From Platanthera guangdongensis (taxonomy: Eukaryota > Streptophyta > Magnoliopsida > Asparagales > Orchidaceae): DNA of 64,000 bases. This document shows, piece by piece, positions 43,728 through 55,059 of the stretch; the stretch's first letter is position 1, and each line of letters starts with the position of its first letter. Both the position numbers and the translations under genes were made by a program. The stretch spans positions 115,598,589-115,662,588 of the forward strand of contig CM077162.1 of assembly GCA_039583875.1 (NCBI GenBank). The letters are read 5' to 3'. A model generated the notes under the pieces. It did no database searches and was not told where the DNA came from. It saw only the letters and a list, made by a program, of their open reading frames with translations.

Positions 43728-45924
43728 TGTAACGCCCCGAAACTCAAAAGAGCAACGGGAGATGTTTTGGGCCAGATTTGGAATCTGGCAAGAGGCACAC
43801 GGCCTGGGACACGGGCGTGTCCAAGGGAGTGTCAGGCTGGAGTCGACAATTTTGTCGAGAGGTTGACGATGTTGGAGTCGACGTTCGTCGAGCTGAGAAC
43901 ACGGCCTGAGACACGGGTGTGTCTCAGGGCATGTCGAGCCCGTGTCGACGATCGGCCCGGGGAGTCGACAAATTTCGCTCGACGATGTGTCGAGACAAGG
44001 CACACGGCCTAGGACACGGGCTTGTCCAAGGCCGTGTCGTGTGGTCGACGAACTTCGCTCGATGAAGTGTTGAGACAGTGAACACGGCCTGGTGCCCAGG
44101 CGTGTTCGAGTAGACACGGGCTAGGACACGGGCGTGTCCAATACCCGTGTGAGTCTCGGGTTGTTTTTGGGGCTGTGTCGATGGAGGCACACGGCCGACC
44201 ACACGGCCGTGTACATTGGAACACGAGCGTGTTAGGTCGAACACGGGTGTGTTGGATGCCCGTGTGTTGTTCCAGGCGCGTCGATTTTGATGGCGAATGG
44301 GGGACACGGCCCTGGACACGGGCGTGTGTCAGGCCCTGTTTGGCCCAGTTTTAGCATTTCAGGACCGACTCAAGGCCGTTCGTTTCTTTAATTTGGGATC
44401 CAACAGATGGGGGTTATTCCTGATGGGATATACCCGGGATTGGACCTTTGAAACCCTCATTTTTACTGGAGTGGTTCTCTTTCTAAATCAAGAGAGTGGT
44501 GAGAGCAAAGGAAGAAGAAGGAGGAAGAAGAAACCTAGATCCAGTCACCGGCGGATCTTCGGAGCTCCAAATCGCGAACCGACTTCGGATCTACGGAGGC
44601 AAAGAGAGTGCGGTGCTTTTCATCTGCTTACATTTCTATGGAGCCAAGGAAGATTGCTAGGGTAACGATTCTCTACTTGAGCATGCGAATCTCTACTTCT
44701 TTTGCATAGGAAGCCCGCTCTCGCGAGTTTGCGGTGAGTTTGAGGCGTTCCTACGGGTAGACATGAATAGTCCCCGTTGTGTAGAGTCCGTAAGGGAGAA
44801 CAGACATAGGCATGATGTGTGAAGCCTACCCGGACATGTTGGTCTGGATCGGTGATGTTGCATTGCATAAATGCCGGAGAAGACTCCGTGCGATTGTTTG
44901 TTTTTCGGGTTTTCTACGCGGTAGATTGCAATAGGGAGCCTTGGGGATTAACCCAAAGGTGCACCCGGAAAACTGGGCGGATGCGTCATCTTGCCAACTT
45001 GTGGGCCTGGGAGCCAACTTGTACATAACTGGGTTATGTAATATTATACGTTCGATTCATGGGCTTCGGGGAAACTTAACTCGTGCCGATGATATTAAAG
45101 TGTCGTGGCAAGTGAGCAACGGGTTGAGTGGAACCGTTCCTGCTTTATACCGAGGGCATAGAGGTCGGGTCTTGCTGTTGATGATGTTAAAGTGTTGTGA
45201 CATAGGCTGTTGATGATATTAAAGTGTCGTAACATCTGCCTAAAAGACCAAATTGCTCACGAGAGATTGCCGTCCTCGGGATGGTGGTGAGTTAGCGGGC
45301 TTAGACTACGATCTCTGAGAATGTGCCCTGAGAGCATGGGGCGTGTGGCCATGCATGCCAACACCTGTGATGCAATGTATTTATATACTGCTTGGTTATG
45401 CTAATAAAAATGGAGGGAAGGAGCATCGCCGCCCCGAGTTGGGGGCGGGATTGTTATATTTTGGTCAGCATTGCTGACCGTTGCCTTTGTTTGCCACAGT
45501 GCGGTGGTTTGTTGCTTGCAGGTGGTGCTGGACCAAGCGGCCAGTAGCGGGCTAAAGCCCAAATTGCGAAGCCGGCCCTCGAGGTCCTAATTGGAGTGTT
45601 TACTGCTTTTATTCATGTATGACCGGCCTGCGTGCCGTGGTTTGTAAATCATGTAATATTAAGTAAACAATTTTGTAAGGCCTTAAGGCCAGTACTTGTG
45701 TATGTACTACATTCCAATTTGGTATATTAGTGGACATTCATGCTCTTTGTGCTGGGTTCTTAATTGCAACTTATAAACTACTTCCGCTAGAATGCTCTAT
45801 GTAGGATGTTATGATTGGTTGGATTGTTTCCATTGAGTAACCACCTGGTCTATCTGTAGTATATGGCGTCGAGCCCCGGCCGGATCTACTGCTATATGCT
45901 ATGTGACGGATAGGGGGTGTTACA
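43728..45924 (+). repeat. 3' LTR of B2
   Basis: It is collinear with the 5' LTR. The palindrome array lies at about 43793-44340. The LTR exon 1 copy near 44638 reads ATG GAG and is slightly diverged. Confidence 0.93.
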
Positions 45925-45929
45925 GTCTT

Positions 45930-46041
45930 GATTTGGATGTTTGGATATTCTTATGTAACCCTTCCGACTGTCTGTGGTATATGGCGTTGGGTTCCAGCTG
46001 GACCATCTGTTATATTCCATGCGACGGATGAGGGTGTTACA
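45930..46041 (+). repeat. 5' LTR of C, last piece
   Basis: It matches the end of the 3' LTR of C (52816-52926) and ends TGTTACA. A primer site with one change (TGATATCAGA, 46045-46054) follows. Confidence 0.9.
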
Positions 46042-46265
46042 ATTTGATATCAGACTTCTGGTTACGGCCAGGCTTAACTGAATTCATGGGCGAATTCTTT
46101 TAAGGGGTGGTGAGCACATGTGTGCGTCATCATTATAACATCAAAAAGAACCCATGAATGTCCACTTAGCAATGAAAAATACACTTATTTTGTGGAATCT
46201 GAGTGTCCCAATGATTGCTTTTAGCAATTTGTTTGTCGTCTAATCATGTGTCTTTGCTACTATAG
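46042..46265 (+). other. Leader of C with mutated primer site
   Basis: No gene. The GAATTC stem-loop (46080-46097) and an ATTGC/GCAAT stem are shared with B1 and B2. It ends in CTACTATAG, the putative acceptor for the LTR exon. Confidence 0.65.
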
Positions 46266-47409
46266 GCAGCTAGGAGCGGTGCTGGTCGGTCAGAGCATCC
46301 GCAATCAGCGGAAATTAGTGCACCAAGGGACGTACCTACAACACCTCCTTCAGCGGAAACCATCAGGATGGTGGCAGAAGCCGTATTTGCAATGATAAAT
46401 GCCCAACCTGCAGGTCAAATGCATCGCGCACCTCCTGTGAATGAGAAAGAACCGGTTAGGGCGACAGAGTCGAGAGTGGTGGAGCGCGCAGCAGTTGATC
46501 TGGTAGAGCCGAGGAGAGCTACGGAGAAGCAGCTTAAGCATGTAATGGGCTTTAATCCTCAGAGGTTCGATGGGGTTGGAACGCCAGCTCAAGCTGAGGA
46601 CTGGCTCTCTTCGATGAAGAGGGTCTTGACAGCCACTTTAACTGAGGAGTGGCAGAAGAACACCATAGCGACTTTTCTTTTGGTGGGTGAAGCGAGGCTG
46701 TGGTGGGATGAGTTGGAGTTTCATCTCTTAGTGGGTAGGCAGCTTGCTGATGTGCCTATGGAGGAATTTTCAAGATTGTTCCTAGCCAGATTTGTACCCT
46801 CCGCTCAGAAACTTGAGATGGAGAACCAATTTCTTCGGTTGACTGAGGGATCTAGAAGCGTGGACGAGTATCTACATGAGTTCACACAGTTGGGCCGTTA
46901 TGCTGGTGCTACGTTTATGGAAGAAGAATGGAAGACCAACCGATTTTATGAGGGTCTACGCGGCGATCTACAGCTACTACTTGCTGGGCCCAAGGCGCAA
47001 GGCTTCCTAGCCTTGGTCAATTCGGCCTGATCGTTGAAGAAGGTCATTAAGAAAGTTCAAGTGAAGAAGGACCGAGGAGAAAAGAAGTCCGAGTTCAAGG
47101 TGCCAAATACCAAGTCATGTTTCCGCAGGTGGAATAAGAAACAGAGGACTTCGAACTCAGCCCCTTAGGCTGGTGCGTCGGGGGCAACCACAAGTCGAGT
47201 CCCAGGAGCTTGCTACAACTGTGGGAAGACGGGGCATTTTGCTCGTGAGTGTTGGAGCGGACGTTCAAAGTCCGAGAGGAAAACTGAAGTGACTTATGAG
47301 GAGAAAGGGAAGGCGGTGGAGTCAACCACGTCCCACCATGCTCCAGCCCAGCCTAGAGTCTACGACCTTGGTCTGCAAGAGGCCATAAAGTAGGCGGACG
47401 TGGTGACAT
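46266..47409 (+). pseudogene. gag: gag of C (second exon), several stops
   Basis: The frame starts GCA GCT AGG directly after CTATAG and has no ATG at its start. The core (KHVMGFNPQRFDGVGTP, then LWWDELEFHLL) is open to a TGA at 47028. The same frame then continues with a TAG near 47166 and another near 47389, and holds the knuckle CYNCGKTGHFAREC. It is the same gene as in B1 and B2 but older. Confidence 0.82.
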
Positions 47410-47486
47410 GTATGAGTTTAATTACAGTGGTTTAACTTTTATAGTTGTTACCTTCATATTTGTTAGCTTATTTTTGTTGGTGCTAG
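47410..47486 (+). other. Putative 77-nt intron at the gag-protease junction of C
   Basis: Donor GTATGAG, a T-rich tract, acceptor GGTGCTAG. Removal joins gag frame 0 to protease frame 2 in phase 1, as in B1 and B2, although the internal sequence has diverged. Confidence 0.6.
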
Positions 47487-48171
47487 GCTTTGTGTTGATC
47501 TTTGAGTTTCCGGCAAGTGCCTTGTTTGATACGGGAGCATCGCATTCCTTCTTGTCCGAAAAATTCATATCGCGCATCGGGGTTCCGTCCTCGATGGCAA
47601 AAAACAAGTTGGATGTGTTATTGCCCAATGGCTTCTCAATGCGCGCGGATAGGGTCTGAGTAGTCAAGATTCGGATTGGAGACCAGGAGATTGATTTGCG
47701 AGCATCGCTTTTGCCGTTAGCGGAGTACGACGTAATCTTCGATATGGATTGGCTCTCGGAGTAAGGTGCATGCATTGATTGTAACCGCAAGGAATTTAAG
47801 TTGGGTCTGAACACTGATCGGGAGACTACTTTTGCGGGCATGAAGGGGTCGGGTAAGATTTTGATGTCAGCCCTTCAAGTGTTCAAGGCAGTTCGGTCTG
47901 GGGCAGAGCTGTTTGTCTCTCTAGTGCAGACTTCGACGCTTAAGCCAAGTCTTAGCAGTATCCCAGTTGTGTCCGAGTATCCTGATGTGTTCCCAGATGA
48001 TGTCCCAGGAGCCCCTCCTCAGCAGGAGATTGATTTTACCATCGAGCTGGTACCGGGTGCCAAACCGGTGTCGCGCTCTCCATATCGGATAGCGCTGCGA
48101 GAGATGGCGGAGTTGAAGGTGCAACTGCAGGAGTTGTTAGAGTAAGGTTATGTGCGTCCAAGTTCGTCGCC
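47487..48171 (+). pseudogene. pol: Protease and RT start of C, broken
   Basis: DTGASHSF marks the protease. TGA at 47657, TAA at 47762 and TAA at 48143 interrupt one frame. The RT start (YPDVFPDDVPGAPP, then SRSPYR) follows. Near 48165 a deletion of about 46 bp relative to B1 removes the [11 protein letters not shown] block of RT and shifts the frame. Confidence 0.85.
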
Positions 48172-50826
48172 TTGGAGCGCATTGACTATCGGGAATTGAA
48201 CAAGCTTACGGAGAAGAACAAATATCTGATCCCCAGGATTGACGATTTGTTTGATCAGTTTGTTGGGTCAACGGTATATTCGAAGTTAGATCTGAAATAC
48301 GGATACAACCAGTTGAGGATAAGGGAGAGCGACATCCAAAAGACAGCATTCAGTACGCGGTTTGGGCATTACGATTTCACGGTCATGCCGTTTGGTTTGA
48401 CCAATGCGTCATCCGTGTTTATGGATCTGATGAACAGGACATTCAGAGAGTACCTGGATCATTTCGTGATAGTATTTATCGATGATATCCTTGGGTACTC
48501 ACACTGCGAGGAGGATCACTACAATCATCTACACATGGTGTTGGAGACGTTGAGGAGGAATCAGTTGTATGCTAAGTTCTCCAATTGTGAATTCTGGTTA
48601 TCCTCGATAGCGTTCCTTGGTCATGTTGTCAGTGGAGAAGGGATAGCTGTGGATCCGGCGAAGATAGTGGCGATACGAGAGTGGCCTGCTTTGACTACAG
48701 TGGCAGAGGTCCGGAGTTTTCAGGGGCTTGCTGGCAACTACAGGCGCTTCGTAGAGAACTTCTCGTGGATAGTGCTACCACTCATGACGTTGACTAGGAA
48801 GGATCAGAAGTTTGTGTGGCCTCCAGAGTGCGAACAGGCTTTTGAAGAGTTGAAGAGGCGGTTGACCACGGCGCCTATTTTATGTTCGCTATTTGGAACC
48901 GAAGGGTTCGAGATCTATAGTGATGCTTCGGGTAGTTGTTTGGGCTATGTTCTCCTACAACATGGGAGAGTGATAGCCTATGGTTCATGACAATTGAAGG
49001 TTCATGAGAGGAATTATCCGGTTCACGACTTAGAGTTAGCGGCCGTGATATTTGCTCTAAAGATTTGGAGGCATTACCTATACGGTGTGAAGGTCGATAT
49101 TTACACCGATCATAAGAGCTTGAAGTTCCTGTTTGATCAAAAGGATCTGAACATGAGGCAGCGTAGGTGGATGGAGTTCTTAGGGGACTACACTTTCAAG
49201 ATTCATTATGTGCCTGGGAAGGGAAATGTAGTGGCGGATGCGTTGAGTCGCAGGACTCCGACGCAGGCCAAGTGGTTATCGGTACATGATTAGAGATTGG
49301 TCCATGAGTTGGAGGCTTTGGAGATATCTTGTGTCGACAAGCAGTCTAGTGCTGAGGCAAAACTATTTTGGACAGAGGTGCAGTGTGACCTATCTGATAG
49401 AGTTCAACGGGCTTTGGTTCAGGATAACAGCATGAAGCCGATCTTGGATGAATCGTTGGATGGGTCAAAGTCCCAGTTTGCTGTTGAGGATGGGTTGCTA
49501 AGGAAGTACGGTCGCATATGCGTTCCTAGTGCGGATAATGTTCGGGAGGATTTGATGTATAAGGCTCATCATACCAAGTACTCAATCCACCCGGGAAGCA
49601 CGAAGATGTATAGAGACATGAAGAAATTATTCTGGTGGCCAGGATTGAAGAAGGATGTAGAACTTTATGTGGCCAAGTGTCGTACTTGTGCATTGGTGAA
49701 GGCGGAATGCCAGAAACCCGGAGGATTCTTGAAGCCCCTACCTATCCCAGAATGGAAATTCGATGGCATATCTATGGACTTTGTGCATGGTTTGTCAAAG
49801 TCACAGAAGGGAAACGACGCCATTTGGGTGGTCGTAGATAGGTTGACAAAGGTGTCGCACTTTATCACGGTTAGGAAGGAAGATCCGGTGGAAACGTTAG
49901 CCAAACTCTATGTGGAGAATATTGTACGATTGCATGGTGTGCCCCGCAGTATTATTAGTGATCGAGATGGACGCTTCACGTCGAATGACTGGAGGTTGGT
50001 GCATAGTCTGTTGGGTACTAAGCTAAAGTTCAGTACAGCCTTTCATCCGCAGACAGATGGCCAAACCGAGAGGGTCAACCGGATGATGGAGGACATGCTT
50101 CGCATGTGCGTCCTAGATTTTGGAAAGCAATGGGAAGATCACATGTACATGGTGGAGTTTGCATATAACAACAGCTTTCAGGCAAGTATTGGAATGGCGC
50201 CTTTCGAGGCCTTGTATGGGAGAAAGTGTCGCACGTCGTTGTCTTGGTTGGAGACGGGCGAGTCGAAGCTTTACAAACGTCAAGCAGTGGAAGACGCCAC
50301 CTCAGTGATACAGACAATTCAAGAACGATTGAAGATCGCTCATGATAGATAGTCAAAGTACTCTAACGCCAAACATAGGAATGTGGAGTTCAATGTTGGC
50401 GACTGGGTGTACTTAAAAATTAAGTCGTTCAAAGGTGTCTCACGGGTTCGACGCTTGAAGAAGTTGAGTCTGAGATACCTTGGACTATTTGAAATCCTGG
50501 AGCGTGTTGGCGAGGAGGCGTATAGATTGAAGCTGTCTGTGGAATTGAGTGGGCTACATGACGTGTTCCACGTGTCGGTGTTGCGTAAGGCGGTGCAAGA
50601 ACCTTCGCAGATCATTGCATATAATCAAGTACCGGTTGATTATGAGTTGACAACAAGGGTCAAGCCAGTAAGTGTTGAAGACGTTGCAGTCAAACGACTT
50701 CGCAACAAGGAGGTCCGAATGGTTAAAGTCCGATGGGATAATTGCGGACGGGAGGAGCTTTCTTGGGGGAGAGAGCAAGCTATGTTGGAGGAGTACCCTG
50801 AGTTATTCCACTCAGGTATTATTTAG
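48172..50826 (+). pseudogene. pol: RT, RNase H, integrase and chromodomain of C, three stops
   Basis: One frame runs from [14 protein letters not shown] to the chromodomain. Stops lie at 48988 (TGA), 49291 (TAG) and 50350 (TAG). RT keeps FIDDIL. RNase H runs from IYSDASGSC to VADALSRR. The integrase zinc domain ([11 protein letters not shown]) and all DDE residues (SMDFVHG, ISDRDGRF, GQTERVN) are intact. The chromodomain (VEDVAVKRLRNKEVRMVKV) ends at the TAG at 50824. The motif [10 protein letters not shown] and the overall order match B1 and B2. Confidence 0.88.
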
Positions 50827-50879
50827 ATTTGTGTACCTTTACTTAATTTCGGGAAGAAATTCCTTAAGTGGTGGAGATT
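50827..50879 (+). other. 3' untranslated end and decayed polypurine tract of C
   Basis: TAAGTGGTGGAGATT before the LTR is the decayed counterpart of AGAGGGGGAGAG in B2. Confidence 0.6.
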
Positions 50880-52926
50880 TGTAACGCCCCGAAAGTTGTA
50901 TTTGAGTTGGTCGCGTAAAAAGGGATTTTTGGTGATGGTATTGGGGTACACGGCCTAGGAAACGGCCGTGTCCAAGGCCGTGTCTGGCTGGTGTTTTAGC
51001 CGTTTTCATCCCGAGAAGGACACGGCTAATAACACGGCTAAATGACATGGGCGTGTCATTTGACACGGGCGTGTGCCTAACCGTGTCTGTGACCGTGTTC
51101 TGCGTTCGACGATCGACGATAGTTACTCGATGATTTTCGGGTGACACGGGCGTATTCATACCCATGTCCCTACCCGTGTTTAGTTGGGTCGTGTCCGTTG
51201 TCGTGGCAGTTATTTGTGGCACACCCCCTGGTCACGAGCATGTCGAGGGTCCAACACGGGTGTGTCGCCTGAGACACGGGCGTGTCGTTGCCCGTGTGAG
51301 TCTCTGTGTTCGACAATCATGCCTGGATCGAGGCACACGGCCTGGGACATGGCCGTGTACCAAGCCCTGTTCGGCACAGTTTTGGGGACTTTTGAGCGGA
51401 TCTGAGCCATTCGTTTTCTTTAAATACGATCTAACGGCCCAGATGGTTTCCTGCTCTGTTAAGGCCGGGAACAAGGGAGTTAATCCTTCATTTCTCTCCA
51501 AGCTTTCTCTTTCCAAGGTGTTAGAGAGAGGAGGAAGAAGAAGGAGGATTCTGGCCGCCGGCGGAGCATCGGAGCAACGTTTGGAGAACCGAGAGCGGAT
51601 CCGTGGAAGAAATTCCATTGCGAAGGCTTCTATCAGTGTAGTTTTTCCATGGCGCAAAAGTGGACTACAAGGGTAACGATTCTCTACTTGAGCATGTGAA
51701 GCTCTTCCTTTCTGCATAGGGAATCCCGCTCCCGCGAGTGTGCGGTGAGTGTGTGGTGTTCCTTGGGGTTGATGTGAATAGTCCCCCTTGTGTTGCATAT
51801 AGAGTCCGGAATCGAAGTACGGGCATAGGCATTGTGTGTGAAGCCTACCCGGACATGTTGGTCTGGATCGGTGATGTTGCATTTGTTATGATTTGCCGGA
51901 GAAGACTACGTGCTTTGGGTTTTCGGGTTTCTATGCGGTAGATTGCAGCAGGGATCCTTGGAGGTTAGCTCCAAGGCGCACCCGAAAACTGAGCGGAATC
52001 GTTGTTCTACTAATTTGGTGGTCAGGGAACCGGCCTTGAACATAACTAGGTTATGTGGTTGTTTGGAAAATGTTGGGATCCGAGAGAAGCTTGGTCCGCA
52101 CGTAGGACTTAAATTGACTAGGCGGCGTGATGAACAGGTAAGTGGAATCGAACCTAGGCTATGTGGTTCGGTGCAAGAGACCCAAAAAGGGGACTGGCCG
52201 TTGGCATAGTTGGTAGCCTTAGACTGTGGTCAGAAAGGCTAAATACTCACGTGGTTGCCATCTTTGGGATGGTGGTGAAGACACTGAAATGTCAGGATTC
52301 ACCGTTAATATGCCCTGAGTGCACAAGGTGTTTAACCGTGCGAGCCTACACCTGTGGTGTAGTATAATTGTACTTTATTGTTTTATTGGGCTAATGATAT
52401 GCAGGGAAAGAGCACCGCCGTCCCGAGTAAGGGGCGGGGTCGTTATAATTTGGTAGGCTTTGGTTGACCGTTGCTTTGTTTGGCACCGTGCGATGGAATG
52501 TTGCTTACAGGTGCTGCGGAGCCGAGTGCTAGATAGCTGGCTGGAGCCCATGTTGTTGTGCTGGCCCTCAAAGGCCGTAAAGAATAGTTGTTTTTATTTT
52601 GTCATGTGTGGCCGGCCTTCGAGCCGATGTATGTAAGACAATATTTTGTTAAGTGAACATTTGTAAGGCGATAAGGACATGTACCCATTCAGTGTATTTG
52701 GTTATCATTCCAGTGGTTTGTTTGTGGACATTCATAATTAATGGATTTAAGTTTTGGGTTCTTTTTACTTTTAAAAGCTTCCGTTAGAATTCTCTGTGTA
52801 GGACGAGTAGTCTTATTTGGGATGTTTGGATATTCTTATGTAACCCTTCCGACTGTCTGTGATATATGGCGTCGGCTTCCAGCTGGACATTCTGTTATAT
52901 GCCATGCGACGGATGGGGGTGTTACA
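50880..52926 (+). repeat. 3' LTR of C (2047 bp)
   Basis: It starts TGTAACGCCCCGAAAG and ends TGTTACA. The palindrome array lies at about 50945-51370, and LTR exon 1 is near 51649. It is uninterrupted and serves as the template for recognising the three pieces of the 5' LTR. Confidence 0.93.
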
Positions 52927-53359
52927 CTTTAGGTACCTCGAAGGGCACTGAGTTAGGTACCAGAAGGGTACTGAGTTGTATGAGTGTTGCAGCACTCTGA
53001 GAGTAGGGCCTTATTCTTGAAGTTGTAGGGCTTAAAAGCCTGAGTTGTAGGCCTTATAAATAAGGCCGAGGTTGGTGGTCAGTGGACTACTGAGCTGTAG
53101 GATCTCTATAGGGCTCTGAGGTAGGAACCTTTGTGGTTCTGAGTTTGGGTTCTGAAGAGAACCTGTGTGTAAGGCTGAGGGCCTAAGGTGTAAGCTCTGA
53201 GGAGCATTTTGGTGGATTTTGAGCCTAGTCCAACAAGATAGTTGGATAGGTGGGAGGGAAAGTGGATGTACTCAATTGGGGAAGCACTATAAATATCTGT
53301 ATGTTGTGCTGTGTTGCTTGTTTCTTTATTATATTACGGGTTCTAAGGACAAGCTATAG
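52927..53359 (+). repeat. E, right part: relict copia LTR
   Basis: The complement contains tttatagtgcttccccaa and gtacatccactttcc, equivalent to the start of the copia-1 LTR. Repeated gagttgtagg and aggcc phrases fill the rest. Orientation is opposite to copia-1 and copia-2. No gene is present. Confidence 0.6.
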
Positions 53360-54843
53360 TATATGGTGTTTTAGTACTTTTAAAAACTTTTACAACAATT
53401 GTTGTAATAAGTGTGAGCAGGGAAGCAAATATAAATCTAATCACAAAACTAAGCTATGCAAAAACTAAGCACAGAAAAATCAAGGCCAGAAACAAAAAGT
53501 AAACAAGCAGAACCAGAGGACACAAGGAAATATAGTGGTTCCCCAAACTTGGGTACATCCACTCTTCTACCACCCTAGGTAGGAATCCACTGCAGGATGA
53601 GTTGATCAGGTGTCCTGGGCACCAATGAGCTTTTGATAAGGTGCTCAAAAACCAAAGCAGATTTTTTGATCAGGTGTCTTGCCACCAATGAGCTTTTGAC
53701 AAGGTGCTCAAAAACCAGATTCAAACTTTTGAAGGGAGTTTGAGAAACCCTTTACAAACTGGGGGTGAGAGAGTGATGACAGTCTTCTCTTTCTCAAACA
53801 ACTGAGAAGACTATGTGGATTGATGTCAAAGCTCCCCCTGAATCCTTGAAATCTTCAGGAAGAAAAGCTTTGCTTGAGGGTGATAGGCCTTCAAAGATAG
53901 ATCTCCAGCAATAGATGATTTCAGCAAGCTGAAATGTTGAGTGTCTGGAGTCTTGAAATGATGTTGGCCTTGAACACTTTGAGAGCTGAAGAGATCTGAA
54001 GATTTTTGAAAGCTTGATCTCTTTGATGAGTGTTCTTCAGAATTCTTTTTGATAGAAGATTTTGAAAGAGTCTCTGTATTCTGTATTGTGTGTTCTCTTC
54101 TTGTTAATGTCTGTATTTCATCTATCTTGATTCAAAAAAAAAACATTCTGTCTTTTATTCTCTGTTCCAGAATAGAATATCATTCTCTGTCAAAGATAGT
54201 CGTTAGTCTACATTGATTGCATCCTTAATTGCAAAAACTCTTCTGGAGGAAAGTCCACAGAATTATTCCTTGAAAGATTCCTTGAAACATGGTCCAGAAA
54301 TAAATGAAAACGGCTAGCAAATCTCTGAATTAATTGCATAATAACTCCTGTCTGATTTGAATTTGAATTCTGGAAGTTATCTGAAATCGTCGAACTGAGC
54401 TCTGCTATCGTCGAGCTGAGCTCAGCGAACTGGAAAACTCAAGCAGCAAAATAATCGTCGATTTGAGCTCAAAGATCGTCGAACTGAGCTTAGAGATAAA
54501 GATCCAAGGCAGAGTCAAAACCGTCGAACTGAGCTCACCGATCGTCAAATGGAGTTCGACGATATTATGAAGTTGAGCTCAGCGATCGTCGAGTGGAGCT
54601 CGACGATCTGCCAAAGTTGAGCTCGACGATCGTCGATCTGAGTTCGACGAATCGTCGTGCTGAGCTCGACGATCAGACTTAGTCTCCAGACAGAAAAACT
54701 TGGACTTCAGGGCAGCTTCCAATCCTAGACTTCTAACCCTTAGACTCAATTCTAATTGACCTATTAAGCTATACAGAAGGTCAAACAAAGGTTCCTAGAG
54801 ACATAGTGATCCTGACCCAAATTAGTAATAGGGTGTTCCAACA
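53360..54843 (-). repeat. 3' LTR of copia-2, outer end approximate
   Basis: It ends GGGTGTTCCAACA next to the PPT. The block atatagtggttccccaaa...tgggtacatccact aligns with the copia-1 LTR. A TCGTCGA/TCGACGA array lies at about 54390-54690. The left boundary is not sharp. Confidence 0.8.
54390..54690 (-). repeat. TCGTCGA...TCGACGA array in the LTR of copia-2
   Basis: Repeats of a roughly 24-bp unit, ATCGTCGA-n7-TCGACGAT, most with gagctc in the middle. The same unit recurs inside the element at 58235-58510 and 61965-62190. Confidence 0.85.
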
Positions 54844-54859
54844 ATCTCCCCCTATTTGG
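54844..54859 (-). other. Polypurine tract of copia-2
   Basis: On the minus strand CCAAATAGGGGGAGAT, identical to copia-1. From here to 55059 is untranslated sequence with an AT microsatellite. Confidence 0.85.
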
Positions 54860-54958
54860 GTTAGGATTACTATTTACAGACTTTGGAAAATCAAATAACA
54901 ACATATAATCAGAAAAGCATAAAAACAACAGCAGCTAGACATCCAGAAACATCACAGA

Positions 54959-54959
54959 G

Positions 54960-55010
<51 letters not shown>
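54959..55010. repeat. AT dinucleotide microsatellite
   Basis: About 50 bp of (AT)n interrupted by two tgtata units, in the 3' untranslated part of copia-2. Confidence 0.9.
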
Positions 55011-55011
<1 letters not shown>

Positions 55012-55059
55012 GGCATCCAGATAGCAGTCAGAAAATCCAAAGATTGTCACCTTACAAAG

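Larger units (their letters stand above)
36646..45924 (+). mobile_element. Element B2: Tekay-type Ty3/gypsy retrotransposon inside the 5' LTR of C
   Basis: LTRs are 36646-38838 (2193 bp) and 43728-45924 (2197 bp). The target duplication gtctt is exact (36641-36645, 45925-45929). It is a close relative of B1. pol is open apart from one stop, but gag is frameshifted and the integrase has lost key residues. Confidence 0.95.
12658..52926 (+). mobile_element. Element C: old Tekay-type Ty3/gypsy retrotransposon, host of the nest
   Basis: The 5' LTR is in three pieces (12658-14497, 36554-36645, 45930-46041; 2044 bp in total). The internal part is 46042-50879 and the 3' LTR 50880-52926 (2047 bp). 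Without inserts it would be about 8.9 kb. The flanks ctgta and cttta fit a mutated 5-bp duplication. It carries about ten in-frame stops and a 46-bp deletion in RT, more damage than the inserted elements, in keeping with being the oldest layer. Confidence 0.88.

Noticed and set aside
53385..53410. 18-bp palindrome ttacaacaattgttgtaa near the E and copia-2 border
   Set aside because: AT-rich and isolated, with no repeat elsewhere in the window. It may simply be chance.
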